A stretch of 64,000 nucleotides of DNA, from positions 5,394,501-5,458,500 of the forward strand of contig NZ_CP073760.1 in assembly GCF_018399035.1 (NCBI RefSeq), in the 5' to 3' direction. Position numbers and translations under genes: made by a program. The notes beneath the pieces are model-generated. The model was given only the letters and a program-made list of their open reading frames with translations, had not been told where the DNA came from and ran no database searches. This document shows, piece after piece, positions 16,591-26,598 of the stretch; the stretch's first letter is position 1; each line of letters begins with the position of its first letter. The stretch is from Thiocapsa sp. GTDB lineage: Bacteria > Pseudomonadota > Gammaproteobacteria > Chromatiales > Chromatiaceae.

Positions 16591-16760
16591 GTGACACCGC
16601 TCCCACCAACGCGTGACACCGCTCCCACCAACGCGTGACACCGCTCCCACCAACGCGTGACACCGCTCCCACCAACTCATGACACCGCTCCCACCAACTC
16701 GTGACACCGCTCTGCGGTGTCACGCATGCCCCTGGCGCTCCGCGCCAAGTGCCACCACGG
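16591..16760. repeat. 22-bp tandem repeat grown from the palindromic element
   Basis: Five head-to-tail units of GTGACACCGCTCCCACCAAC plus two bases (16591-16700) run straight into a full GTGACACCGC-TCT-GCGGTGTCAC element with its GGCGCTCCGCGCC partner. Each unit is the left half of the palindrome plus a spacer. No gene lies between 16582 and 16983. Confidence 0.8.
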
Positions 16761-16983
16761 CCAAAACGCCAAACGAAGCCCCCTGCGAGCACCTTCCAAC
16801 AACGCCCCGCCATCCTCACCCCCATACCCGAAAGCCAAACAGCGTCCCCGATCGGCAACAACTCCAACACCCCTGAATCCCCCCATTCCATGCTAGGATC
16901 CGCCCCGGAAACAGGCCATTTCCCGGAACCCCCCGAGAACGCCCCCAAACCCCGCACGACACGACAAGACAAGGACCCGCGAC

Positions 16984-17709
16984 ATGTCGCCCCGTCTGCG
17001 CAAATACGCCAAGCTTCTACAAAGCCCCGCCTGCTGGCCCGCACTGCTGCACGGCGTGGCCGCCACGCTGGACCACGACGTCGCCCTCGGACGCGACCGC
17101 TTCGCCACCGTCATCGACGTCGGCGCCAACAAAGGCCAATTCGCCGTCTACGCCCGCACCCGTTGGCCCAAGGCCCGGCTGATCTGCTTCGAGCCGCTCC
17201 CCGGACCTCGCGCCAAGCTCGCCCGCGTCACCCGCGGACAGGCCGAGATCCACGACTGCGCCTTGGGAGCCGCCTCCGGCGAAGGCAGCATGCATCTCGC
17301 CACCCGCACCGACTCCTCCTCCCTTCTGGCCTTGGGCGCACGCCAGAAGGCCATCTACGGGATGGAAGAATCCGGCGAGCTGCGCGTGCCGATCAAGCGT
17401 CTCGATGCCTGTCTCCCGACACCCCTGACGCGGCCCGTGCTGCTCAAGATCGACGTCCAAGGCTTCGAGCTGGAGGTGCTCAAGGGCGCCACCGATCTGC
17501 TGCCGAACGTCGATGCGGTCTATGTCGAGGCATCCTATGTCGAGCTCTACGAGGGCCAGGCCCTGCACGAGGAGATCGAGCGCTTTCTGATCGACGCCGG
17601 GTTCGGCCTGGACGGGCGCTTCAATACCCATGTCCACCAGGGTGAGCCGGTGCAGGCGGATCTACTGTTTCGGCGCCGAACCTCAAGCATGCGCGAACCA
17701 AAGCCATGA
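16984..17709 (+). CDS. FkbM family SAM-dependent methyltransferase
   Basis: 241 residues. VIDVGANKGQFAVYARTRWP holds the SAM-binding glycine motif; LICFEPLPG is motif II; VLLKIDVQGFELEVLKGA is the conserved FkbM Asp/Glu block. FkbM enzymes O-methylate sugars or polyketides; at the head of a polysaccharide cluster a glycan substrate is likely. The start at 16984 is the first ATG matching family length. Its 5' half is duplicated at 11922, and copies of its tail are scattered in the window. Confidence 0.88.
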   Translation: MSPRLRKYAKLLQSPACWPALLHGVAATLDHDVALGRDRFATVIDVGANKGQFAVYARTRWPKARLICFEPLPGPRAKLARVTRGQAEIHDCALGAASGEGSMHLATRTDSSSLLALGARQKAIYGMEESGELRVPIKRLDACLPTPLTRPVLLKIDVQGFELEVLKGATDLLPNVDAVYVEASYVELYEGQALHEEIERFLIDAGFGLDGRFNTHVHQGEPVQADLLFRRRTSSMREPKP

Positions 17710-17907
17710 GCGAAAATAGGCACATGTCAAGACCTGACACCGTTGCCCCGCACATGTTATCCAAGGTGAGTGGGTTCAAGCTGATCCGCTATTTGACGAT
17801 TGGTCGAACTCACCCGAACCAACGCCGTGAGCGAAAATAAGTCCGACCCCTCATTCCTATTCGGGGGCAATCGCGGCCGAGCACTCATCGCCCGTCTTTC
17901 GACACTC

Positions 17908-19233
17908 ATGGGTCCCGCAACGAGCCTGCGCGGGCATCTGGTTCGCGGCGGTTTAGGTAGCCTAGCTTTCAAGCTCGGAAGCACCGCTTTAAGCTTCATT
18001 CTAGCGCTACTTTTGGCACGTACCTTGGGACCTGAAGGTTACGGCGTCTATGCCTTCGTCCTTGCGGTCGTCTCGCTTCTGGCGATCCCTACCCAGCTCG
18101 GTCTTCCGGAACTTGTCGTGCGCGAAACTTCCAAGGCGCAGGCCACCGGGCACTGGGGGCTGATGCGTGGCTTGTGGCGTTGGAGCACGCTGGCGGTTTG
18201 GCTCTTCTCTTCCTTCGTCTTGTGCATCGCATTGTTTAGCCTCAGGGCCTTCGCGGACCAACTCACCGCCTTGACTCATGCGACATTAGTGGCTGCCATG
18301 TGGCTCGTTCCGCTCATTGCTCTCGGCAACCTCCGCGGGGCGGCTCTGCAGGGCCTGCGCCACGTAGTTTTGAGCCAGTTACCGGAACATATCTTCCGCC
18401 CCGGACTGCTGATCTTCTTGTGGCTGGCCGTGCTCGTGGTCCTTCCAGCCCAGACCCTGTCGGCGGCGACCGCCATGGGAATACACGCCCTCGCGGCCGC
18501 CATCGCTTTTGTGCTCGGTGCCTGGCTGCTTTGGCGGGCACTACCTGTCGAGTTGGCCAGCCGTCCCGCCCCGGTCTACGCGGCCCGCGCCTGGCTACTC
18601 TCGGCTTTGCCACTGGGTCTGGCAGCCGGTGTCCAGGTCATCAACGCGCAATCCGGTGTCCTGCTGCTCGGGCTCTTCCGTACGGACGAAGCCGTTGGGA
18701 CATACAAAGTGGCGTTAGCGGTTGCCACGCTGATTCCCTTCGGCCTAATGGCTGTCAACGTGGTTGTTATGCCGTACTTTGCACGCCTTTATGCGCAAGA
18801 CGATCGAGTTCGTCTGCAACGTCTCGTCACGGTGAGCGCGCGGGTCGTCCTCGGGCTAGCTTTACCAGTCACCTTTGTCTTCGTTTTCTACGGCGAGTGG
18901 TTCTTATCTACTGCGTTTGGGCAGGACTATGCCGCAGGTCATACCGCCTTGGCCATTTTGGCCCTCGGTCAGCTGGTCAATGCCGGCATGGGTTCGGTCG
19001 GTGTGCTACTCAACATGACCGGCCATGAGCGTGATACGCTGCGTGGCGTGGCGATCGCGGCAGTGACCGACCTTGTTCTCGGTCTCGTGCTGATTCCGCC
19101 GTTCGGCCTTGTTGGTGCGGCGTTAGCCACGGCAACGACCCTAGTCATCTGGAACCTCTTACTACGCCAGGCAGTGTGGCGTCGACTTCGGATCGAAACC
19201 ATGGCGTTTGGCTCTCGCCGCACCTATAGTTAA
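17908..19233 (+). CDS. wzx: Wzx-type polysaccharide flippase
   Basis: 441 residues with about 12-14 membrane segments and the polysaccharide-synthase pattern LAFKLGSTALSFILALLLARTLG, then PEGYGVYAF at the N-terminus. Such MOP-superfamily proteins flip lipid-linked glycan units across the inner membrane. The frame is open back to a TTG at 17800 and a GTG at 17827, but those codons overlap a remnant of the FkbM tail, so ATG 17908 is preferred. It fits with the glycosyltransferases and Wzy polymerase that follow. Confidence 0.88.
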   Translation: MGPATSLRGHLVRGGLGSLAFKLGSTALSFILALLLARTLGPEGYGVYAFVLAVVSLLAIPTQLGLPELVVRETSKAQATGHWGLMRGLWRWSTLAVWLFSSFVLCIALFSLRAFADQLTALTHATLVAAMWLVPLIALGNLRGAALQGLRHVVLSQLPEHIFRPGLLIFLWLAVLVVLPAQTLSAATAMGIHALAAAIAFVLGAWLLWRALPVELASRPAPVYAARAWLLSALPLGLAAGVQVINAQSGVLLLGLFRTDEAVGTYKVALAVATLIPFGLMAVNVVVMPYFARLYAQDDRVRLQRLVTVSARVVLGLALPVTFVFVFYGEWFLSTAFGQDYAAGHTALAILALGQLVNAGMGSVGVLLNMTGHERDTLRGVAIAAVTDLVLGLVLIPPFGLVGAALATATTLVIWNLLLRQAVWRRLRIETMAFGSRRTYS

Positions 19234-19551
19234 TGAAATAAATTGTTGGGCGAGCTCGAGCCTGCTCATCCCTGGCTACTGAAAATTTAGAACCGGGCAT
19301 TGCTTATGAACACGTACCGTTCTATTTGCCAACAACTTTGATGGCCTCGACCGCATTCGCGCGAGGCCACTGTATTCCGTACGGCGACGCGCTTCTTCCT
19401 AAGGCATCATCACAGAGATGCGCCGAAAACCCTCAAAAAATTGCGGGCGGATCCACAAACCACATAGATGCTACCCATCAAACCGTCATCTCCACGAAAG
19501 GGCCCCGTTACATGCTTAACATGAAACAAATGAGGAAACGAGAAGCTCAAA

Positions 19552-20301
19552 ATGAAAAGGGGGCGTGAGCAAGAGGCAGATCCGTATCGCCGGCCAACCG
19601 CCCGCCCGTTTGCACTGGTATGGCGAGTAGGTAGGAGTGCCATAAAGCGATCCCTTCAGGCTGCCGTACCATCGCATGTATCACCGATCCTAGTTGCAAG
19701 CATGGGCCGCTCCGGTTCGACAGTGGTCTATGACGCCGTTCGAGAGGGGATGGCTGCTTTCCGATTTGGCTGGTTGGGGCCCATGGGCGTTCGAATCGTT
19801 TCTTCTGTCGCATGGGATTTGGAGGGTCATCAGTTCCATAACGGTGTAACATACAAGACCCACGCACTCGCGCGGGAGTTGCCTGAACATGCTCAGGTAA
19901 AGGTCATTTTTGTTTTTGGCTCGGCCAGCGAAGCGGCTTCGTCGGTTTGGTTATGCCGCGAGCGATATGGAACCGAGTGGGTAGCTAGCCATCTCGAACA
20001 CCTGCGCGCCTCGGGGACGATCGAAGACCTAAGGCAGCGCGATGTACTACGATTTGAAGACCAAATTGATGGGTGGCTATCGGTTCGTAACGTACCGGTG
20101 CTGGGGCTACACTATGACCACCTTTGGTCATACCAAAGTGTGATCTCCAAGTTCGTCGGCTTTCCTGTCCACTTACCGCCGCGTCGACCTCGTACGAGTA
20201 CACTACAAACGTCGCAAGTGCCGACGACCGAAATTCAAAGTGTCTTTAGCACGTTGGATAAGAAAATTGCGGTTTTGCCGAGATGTGTGGTTCCGAAATG
20301 A
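19552..20301 (+). CDS. Sulfotransferase-like protein
   Basis: 249 residues. ILVASMGRSGSTVVYDAVREG resembles the 5'-phosphosulfate (PAPS) binding loop, with the RSGST motif. THALARELP and VIFVFGSASEAASSVW resemble the second PAPS motif region. A role in sulfating a polysaccharide is plausible from context but unproven. The upstream 300 bases (19234-19551) are AT-richer and contain no gene I can see. The protein is basic at its N-terminus without a clear signal peptide. Confidence 0.6.
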   Translation: MKRGREQEADPYRRPTARPFALVWRVGRSAIKRSLQAAVPSHVSPILVASMGRSGSTVVYDAVREGMAAFRFGWLGPMGVRIVSSVAWDLEGHQFHNGVTYKTHALARELPEHAQVKVIFVFGSASEAASSVWLCRERYGTEWVASHLEHLRASGTIEDLRQRDVLRFEDQIDGWLSVRNVPVLGLHYDHLWSYQSVISKFVGFPVHLPPRRPRTSTLQTSQVPTTEIQSVFSTLDKKIAVLPRCVVPK

Positions 20302-20534
20302 GCCAGAGTGAGGTTGAGATCGTATACTTTCTCAAAACCAGATAGCGAAGTGGATAATGCCTCCCGGAGATCAGGTAATGAAACATCTCGCCATTCCGCC
20401 ATTCCGCCATTCCGACGGGGACATTAGGACCGCTTTTTGCCAAAATCCCATAACATCCACATTAGAAAAACCAAGCCGCTTTATCGAACCGATCCACGGC
20501 GCAATATAAGGTGCGGTTGATGCGAGGTGGCGCG

Positions 20535-21584
20535 TCATAGTAGCTTTTCTTCTCGCAAAGCTTCTTCGAACACCTCACGCCATCGCGAGGGCGTGAAGGC
20601 AGATGCCTTACGAATCGACAGATGTCGCCCCGACGCGAGTGCTACGCCGGACAGGTTCTGATACCAATCGATCGCCTTCAGGATCTCTTTGGCGGAGCAG
20701 CGGTTCATGACGTATCCGTTTTGACCGTGCTCGACCAGGTCATCAATGCAGGCGCACTGGCGTGTCGCAAGGATTAGACATCCGCAACAGGCCGCCTCAT
20801 GGGCAACCACGCCCCAGTGATCCAGCCGACTCGGCATTAGCAGTGCTCCGGCCCGGCGATAGGTCTTTGCTAATTCGTGCGGTTGCTGGAATCCAACCAC
20901 CTCGGCACCAGCTTGGCGCAAACCGTCAGCGAGTGGCCCGTGGCCAACGAGGCGTACCGCAATCCGGTCGTCACTGTCTCGCATCGTGAGCGCCTTCGTG
21001 ATCTCCCACACACCCTTGCGTGGAATCAATTGCCCAACGAAGACAATCTCACGCCGTTTCTCGTACGTGCTAGGCGGGTAGAATACATTGGGATCTGCCG
21101 TGTAGAGACTAGACATTACACGACTGGGCGGCATGCCGAGAACGCGCAGAAAGTGCGCGCCTCGGGCGCCTGGAACCCAAACGCGATCGAATAACCCCCG
21201 CAGCCGCAACCTGAAGTAGAGTATCCCAGCCAATTGTTTCGGGGTACCGCGCCAATAGTTGTCGACCATCGAGATCACAAATGTTCCTCGTCGGCGTCGA
21301 GCCTCACGTGCGAGCGTCATGAATGCGAAATTCGACCAAGAGGTCAGGATCATGGCATCCGGGGGTTCGACGCCAAGCTCTCGCCAATACAGGGGGCGCT
21401 TCGTGTCGATGCGGTGAATCTCAGTCCCGACTACGTCCTCGATCCCTGCGTAAGGAATCATGCTGTGATTCGAGACGATCGTGAATCGCCAATCGGGATG
21501 CGCTCTAATGAGGCCGCCGATGACATTCGCTGCATAATAGGGCATGCCAGTCCAAGCAATAGCGATATGAAGCGGCCTGATCAC
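20535..21584 (-). CDS. Glycosyltransferase family 4/1
   Basis: 349 residues. EIVFVGQLIPRKGVWEI is the linker and start of the nucleotide-sugar-binding domain; MPSRLDHWGVVAHEAACCGC is the donor-binding E-x7-E-like region of GT-B enzymes. It should add one sugar of the repeat unit. The start overlaps the stop of the next upstream gene (21581-22684) by four bases, so the two are coupled. Region 20302-20534 between the convergent genes has no gene. Confidence 0.85.
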   Translation of the reverse strand: MIRPLHIAIAWTGMPYYAANVIGGLIRAHPDWRFTIVSNHSMIPYAGIEDVVGTEIHRIDTKRPLYWRELGVEPPDAMILTSWSNFAFMTLAREARRRRGTFVISMVDNYWRGTPKQLAGILYFRLRLRGLFDRVWVPGARGAHFLRVLGMPPSRVMSSLYTADPNVFYPPSTYEKRREIVFVGQLIPRKGVWEITKALTMRDSDDRIAVRLVGHGPLADGLRQAGAEVVGFQQPHELAKTYRRAGALLMPSRLDHWGVVAHEAACCGCLILATRQCACIDDLVEHGQNGYVMNRCSAKEILKAIDWYQNLSGVALASGRHLSIRKASAFTPSRWREVFEEALREEKLL

Positions 21585-22684
21585 TTGATGCTCTCCATTA
21601 CGGGGCGGATTGCCCTCATAAGCTCGTCAGTACGATATTCCCATGTCACGCTCTCGGGCGAATAGGAAGGCCGCCAGGCCGGGCCGGCATCCAGCGCACG
21701 TGATACAGAGCACGCGAAGTCGACAGGAGATTCCGGGCGATAATAAAAGCCGCTATCTCCGAGTGCCAGACGGTTCTCGCCTACCTCGGTAGTCACTACG
21801 GGACGGCCATGAGCCATGTAGTAATACAGTTTGCTTGGGCAGCGCGCCCAGTCCTGCTCCGTATCATTCAGATGAGAGAGAAAAACATCCGACTGGCCAA
21901 GTAACTTACGCAGCTCTTTTTCAGCGACGTATCCTGGGTGCTGAACATTGTCTGACAGTCCCAATGCGATCACCTTCTTTCGACAGTGATCAAGAGCTGG
22001 ACCATCACCAAGGAATATAGCGCGCCAGTCCTGTCGTCGCTCCTTCAACGTAGCTAGCCCGTCCAACATGAATGAAGCGCCATAGTTTTCGGTGAGTGTG
22101 CCAACATGAAGAATAAGGCGAGGACCTGACTGCGGGCTGATCGGGCTTTCATCAAAAGATTTCGGCACTACCTCCGAGTCTATAGCGTAAGGCGCCCACA
22201 CGATGGAGCGGGTCAGACCCAATTGGAAACTCCGTCTCCGAAGAAGATCCACCAAGTATCGACTTGCACCGATCTGTCCCTGAAAGCGCAAAAGACACCA
22301 CCATTCAAAGCAGTACATGGCGAGCCTGCGCACGAAAGACAGACTCTTGTTAGCCGACTCTAACTCACAATGTTCGACGAATCCGACGGAATGCCGGCTG
22401 CGGACAACGTTTCGCCAGCCCAATGCGTTGTATATAACAAGATCAAAGGTGTGTGTACTGAGAAACTCGCGCTTCCACCGGCGTTCGCGCATCATCCCGC
22501 CGAGCGGGAAGAATATCCAATTGACTGTGGGTAGCCGCTCTGCATGAGCTCGATTCTCTGGATGATCCAGAGCAACAATCGTCACTGAATGCTTGCGCGA
22601 GGCTAATACTGGGGCCATACCGAGAGAGCGCTTTATTGCGGCGTGACGTGAAAAATATGAGGTCGTAACAAAACAAATTCGCAC
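21581..22684 (-). CDS. Glycosyltransferase family 4
   Basis: 367 residues: a start MRICFVTTSYFSRHAAIKRS typical of GT4, then RLILHVGTLTENYGASFMLD in the middle and YYYMAHGRPVVTTEVGENR as donor-site region. It is a GT-B fold enzyme of polysaccharide synthesis. The upstream 320 bases (22685-23006) hold no supported gene and separate it from the polymerase gene, so a promoter may lie there. Confidence 0.85.
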   Translation of the reverse strand: MRICFVTTSYFSRHAAIKRSLGMAPVLASRKHSVTIVALDHPENRAHAERLPTVNWIFFPLGGMMRERRWKREFLSTHTFDLVIYNALGWRNVVRSRHSVGFVEHCELESANKSLSFVRRLAMYCFEWWCLLRFQGQIGASRYLVDLLRRRSFQLGLTRSIVWAPYAIDSEVVPKSFDESPISPQSGPRLILHVGTLTENYGASFMLDGLATLKERRQDWRAIFLGDGPALDHCRKKVIALGLSDNVQHPGYVAEKELRKLLGQSDVFLSHLNDTEQDWARCPSKLYYYMAHGRPVVTTEVGENRLALGDSGFYYRPESPVDFACSVSRALDAGPAWRPSYSPESVTWEYRTDELMRAIRPVMESIK

Positions 22685-23006
22685 TTTCTACCCTCCTTAA
22701 TAAGGGCTCAGGTCATACATTCCGGCTATTCATTCCATGCCGGAGATATCACGATCCAAAAAGATTACGCTTCACCCATTCTGGTTCTCTATCGGGCGCT
22801 GGATGGGTTTCACGAACTCTTCAACTGTCATTAACGAAACAGATGGAACGGGCAGCGGCGGTGTATGCGTTTTCCATGATTGTACTCAAATGCTGCAGGC
22901 TCCACAGAAACATGCGGTCGGGAAAAAGTTCTAGCAGTACTAAGTTTGTTCTTACGTAAGGGGGGTTGCGATTCCTGGGCGAAACAGCCGGAAATTATTT
23001 GTTATC

Positions 23007-24317
23007 TTATAGATGTTTGACGGTCGCGTTACGCCTGTATTCCGTTATCAGGGTAATCGAGTGTAGGACGACAATTAGCGTCATGGCCCAGTGGAAGCGC
23101 ATATTAGAGCCAAATGGCGAAAAAAATATGTGCCATACGCCTGTAATGGCAAGAAACACGACCGGAACAGCGAGCGCATGTGTGTGCTGAAACGATTGAA
23201 TGCCACTTTTTCCGATCAACAGTAAGGCGTAAAGCCAAAACGGTAGACCTAGGATCCCGCCCCATACCCAAGCCTGAAATATGTGGGAGTGAGCAGGAAT
23301 GAGGTCGTCAGAGTCAATAACATACTGAAGGTAGCTAATGTCCTGAGCATATCCAAGCTCTGTAAGCATCATCAGCCGATCTCGATACTCGTGACCTTTG
23401 GCCCATGATCCATATCCGATGATCGGTGAATCAGAGATGGCATAGAATGCGCCCAGTAGGTCGCTTCGTCCTCCCAGAATGATTCCGAAGTCTCCGAGTG
23501 ACTGTTCCTCGAATTTCCCAAGAGCGGAAACACCAAGCCATCCCTCTGAAGCGGCAAGACCATAAACTTCAGAAATCAAGAACAGCCCACTTAGACCAAA
23601 TATTCCTATAAGGGTGAGCCGCAACGGTCCGATGCTTTTGCCTGCCAGGCGCTGTCCGAATGCGGTGGTGCGGAACCAGAAAACAAGCCCTGTCAAAATA
23701 GTGAACGCTCCCAGACTACGCGAGCCAAGAGTCGCGGAAAAAGAGCCGAAGGCAAACAAGCTAAGAAGTCCGAAAGGAGAAATATGGCCTGCTTTCCACG
23801 TGGTCATTCCAACCCAAGAAACTAATACTAATGCGATGCCGCCACCGAAGGCGAATTTCCAGGCGTCTGCCTGAGCGAGGTCGGTAGGCATTAGAAAACC
23901 ACCGATGAGTTTGCCTGCGGCGGTGCCAAACAGAAGTAGATAAACTCTCCGGGTGTCACCCTGAATCAACTGATACAAGGTAATAAATAGTATTAACAGA
24001 ACTGTAGTCGAAAACCACCCGCGGAAGCGGTCGTCCCAAGGGGTGGCGCGATAGACATCGCTCAGGATCAAACCGAGCAGCCACACCAAACCCAAAATTA
24101 TCAGGACGCGATGGGCCCGCGGAAGAAACAACCGGAATCTACGTCTTGAGATAATTAAAATCAACAGCAAGCCGGCAATGGCTTCTACGACGAATAGTTG
24201 TCCGATCAGATCAATACGGATGAATGAGAACAAACTGAGGGAAAAAATCAGCGCGTCATTTAGTCGTGAGCGTTGATGAACCGTGGGGCACGTCGTGAGA
24301 ATGTGAGAATCACTCAT
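23007..24317 (-). CDS. wzy: Wzy-type O-antigen/EPS polymerase
   Basis: 436 residues, strongly hydrophobic, about ten membrane segments (for example LLLILIISRRRFRLFLPRAH and VLIILGLVWLLGLILSDVY). The loop YVIDSDDLIPAHSHIFQAWVWG is the large periplasmic loop with the conserved His seen in Wzy/O-antigen ligase-like proteins. It would link repeat units flipped by Wzx. Wzy sequences vary, so the identification rests on topology, this loop and context. Confidence 0.82.
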   Translation of the reverse strand: MSDSHILTTCPTVHQRSRLNDALIFSLSLFSFIRIDLIGQLFVVEAIAGLLLILIISRRRFRLFLPRAHRVLIILGLVWLLGLILSDVYRATPWDDRFRGWFSTTVLLILFITLYQLIQGDTRRVYLLLFGTAAGKLIGGFLMPTDLAQADAWKFAFGGGIALVLVSWVGMTTWKAGHISPFGLLSLFAFGSFSATLGSRSLGAFTILTGLVFWFRTTAFGQRLAGKSIGPLRLTLIGIFGLSGLFLISEVYGLAASEGWLGVSALGKFEEQSLGDFGIILGGRSDLLGAFYAISDSPIIGYGSWAKGHEYRDRLMMLTELGYAQDISYLQYVIDSDDLIPAHSHIFQAWVWGGILGLPFWLYALLLIGKSGIQSFQHTHALAVPVVFLAITGVWHIFFSPFGSNMRFHWAMTLIVVLHSITLITEYRRNATVKHL

Positions 24318-24429
24318 TTGTTACAAAGCGAGGCAACTGACGGCCGTTTAGCGATAATAGAGTCGGGCTGTTCCTGAAATGGAAAAAAATCGTTGAAGCC
24401 CACATGTTTGGGTGTGTCGCGGGTGATGT

Positions 24430-25653
24430 CTAGGATCCAGACGTCTGTTTATCGAAAGGCGCCTGTACTTGTGGATTGTTTCTGTCGCTGACAACTGTTT
24501 TATATACAACGTTTAATCGCTCAATGATGTGACGCCATGCAAAGTGTTCTCGTGCGAAGATCCTCCCGTTATTGCCAAAGGCGTCGCGGAGTATTCCATC
24601 GCGCAAGAATGTGATGATCCCTTCCGCGACAGCATAACGATCCTGGGTAGTGACTATCCCTGCATTGGCACGGGATACGTCAAAATGAACCTTAACGTGG
24701 TCGGAGACGACCACGGGCGTAGCACATGCCATCGCCTCGACTACGGTTACGCCAAAGTTCTCGGTATATGATGGGAGGACGAATACATCTGCGTCCACAT
24801 AAGCTTGAACAACGGCGGGCCCGGTGAGGAACTCAACGAAAGTAACCGCATCTGCCAGAGCACGGTCGCGGACCCAGCCTCGCACGAGATCACCATAGCC
24901 GTCGTTCGAAGGCCCCACGATCGCCAAGCGAGCCCCCGGAACCTCTCGGTGGACCTGTTCGAAGGCTGGAATGAGAATATCCAGACCTTTCACGTGATGA
25001 AGCCGACCGAGAAAAAGGACCAATGGTGCATCCCCCAGTCCATGCGTACTCCGGAATCCGCCTCGCACAGGTAGGATCTCGAAGGGTTCCCAGTCAATGC
25101 CATTCGGTACCACAAAGCTGGGTGCGCGGAGATCAAGAAAAGAGGCAAGTTGGCGCTCGGCTTCGGCTGTGTAATGAATTGCACCCGCACCCTGTAGATT
25201 AGGGATGTCCAGCAAATGCTCGTAAAGCCGCTTTAAGGGTAGATTGACCGAACTTTTGTGATAAAGGTAGGGGTCAAGTGAACCATGAGGGCAGATTATA
25301 TAAGGTACACTCTGTTTCCGCGCGAGAAATCCCGCAAACGTGGACGGGAGGCGATAAAGGCCATGAATATGTACGATATCGAAATGTTTGATATTATCAT
25401 TGAGGTAGCGCGCGAGACCCACCGACAATCCTAGCGGTTGAAATTGGACGGAAAAGTAGTGAGTCTCAAGTCGATCGTCGCAACGTTTCTCGGTACCAGG
25501 CGGGCGTAAGGTGCCTGACGGATAGTCGGCGTTTGTTGTACAAATTGTCACCTCTAACCCTGACTCAACCTGATGCTTAGCCAACGCCCTTAGTACGGTT
25601 GTAGGGCCGCCGGCGCGAGGTGATAGGGCCGTAATGACGTGTAGGACTTTCAT
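24430..25653 (-). CDS. Glycosyltransferase family 4
   Basis: 407 residues. MKVLHVITALSPRAGGPTTV is a classic GT4 acceptor-domain start, VLFLGRLHHVKGLDILIPAF the interdomain linker, and ENFGVTVVEAMACATPVVVSD contains the E-x7-E donor site. It starts ATG at 25653. It likely transfers one hexose in repeat-unit assembly. Confidence 0.9.
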   Translation of the reverse strand: MKVLHVITALSPRAGGPTTVLRALAKHQVESGLEVTICTTNADYPSGTLRPPGTEKRCDDRLETHYFSVQFQPLGLSVGLARYLNDNIKHFDIVHIHGLYRLPSTFAGFLARKQSVPYIICPHGSLDPYLYHKSSVNLPLKRLYEHLLDIPNLQGAGAIHYTAEAERQLASFLDLRAPSFVVPNGIDWEPFEILPVRGGFRSTHGLGDAPLVLFLGRLHHVKGLDILIPAFEQVHREVPGARLAIVGPSNDGYGDLVRGWVRDRALADAVTFVEFLTGPAVVQAYVDADVFVLPSYTENFGVTVVEAMACATPVVVSDHVKVHFDVSRANAGIVTTQDRYAVAEGIITFLRDGILRDAFGNNGRIFAREHFAWRHIIERLNVVYKTVVSDRNNPQVQAPFDKQTSGS

Positions 25654-25738
25654 GAATGGTTTGCGCTGTTCCTCGGTTCTTTCGGTTTTTACCGGATTGC
25701 CGCTTTAGTTCATGGAATGTTAGTTGTTACCGCGCATG

Positions 25739-26590
25739 TCACCGGTGGTCTGCTGCGTTCGACTTTTCATAAAGCTTTGCATCCACAAGGAAGCGAAACC
25801 AAAAGGTTTGCAGGATGAAGAAAATGAGTCCTGGCTTCCCATCCAGAAAACCTAGACGAAAAACATAGCGGTAAATGAATAGCATGAAGGGCCGGAGGAA
25901 AAGGGGGGCTGCGTTGAAAACGGATCGCAGTGCTCTTTTTCGTTCGCTGGGGTTACCTAAGAAATTTGGCTTAACTAGTAGTCCATTCCGATCGGCATCC
26001 GCGCTTCCTAGAGTCAACTCTTCGGCTTCTGCGTCTGACCAACGGTTGTGTCTTGCAGTCCATTCGCTCAATGACATTCGCATGTCATCAATCATCGGCG
26101 CATGAAGACGATCTGTCGGACCTTGTGCCAAGAAATGTTGATCGTATCGTCGAGCCTCGCAACGGCCATAGCCCGTCTTAAAGATGCGGAGATGCCAGAT
26201 CGGATACATCCCTCCGTGTTTAATGGGGCGTCCCATGAAATGAACGAGGCGCGGAACAAAATAGCCCACCATATCACTTTCGCTGGGGTCAACCTTTAAG
26301 CCACGAATCGCTTCCACTAACTCCGGTGATAAGCGCTCATCAGCATCTAGGTGTAATTGCCACGGGTATTTCAGAGGTAAGGTCGCGATTGCCCAATTTC
26401 GCTGAGCGCCATAATTTTCAAAAGGGTGAGAGACGATATGTGCGCCGAACGCTTGACAGATCTCCAAGGTTCCATCTGTCGAATATGAGTCGACGACGTG
26501 AACATCGTCGGAGACCAGGAAAGCGCTCGTAAGTGTCGCGCCTATTGTCTCCTCGGCGTTGAACGTTAAGATGACTACAGAAACAGACAT
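25739..26590 (-). CDS. Glycosyltransferase family 2
   Basis: 283 residues: MSVSVVILTFNAEETIGATL, then DSYSTDGTLEICQ and LHLDADERLSPELVEAI. The DAD motif and the ending are those of WaaE/KdtX-like GT2 enzymes (GT-A fold). The C-terminus holds one or two membrane-associated helices (FMLFIYRYVFRLG). It probably acts on a lipid-linked glycan at the inner membrane. Confidence 0.87.
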   Translation of the reverse strand: MSVSVVILTFNAEETIGATLTSAFLVSDDVHVVDSYSTDGTLEICQAFGAHIVSHPFENYGAQRNWAIATLPLKYPWQLHLDADERLSPELVEAIRGLKVDPSESDMVGYFVPRLVHFMGRPIKHGGMYPIWHLRIFKTGYGRCEARRYDQHFLAQGPTDRLHAPMIDDMRMSLSEWTARHNRWSDAEAEELTLGSADADRNGLLVKPNFLGNPSERKRALRSVFNAAPLFLRPFMLFIYRYVFRLGFLDGKPGLIFFILQTFWFRFLVDAKLYEKSNAADHR

Positions 26591-26598
26591 GAAACGTT

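Noticed and set aside
16591..16700. Possible CRISPR array
   Set aside because: The 22-base units are directly adjacent without unique spacers, and no cas genes are present.
22737..22934. 65-codon ORF between glycosyltransferase and polymerase genes
   Set aside because: No ribosome-binding site, no domain, low-complexity composition; probably intergenic.
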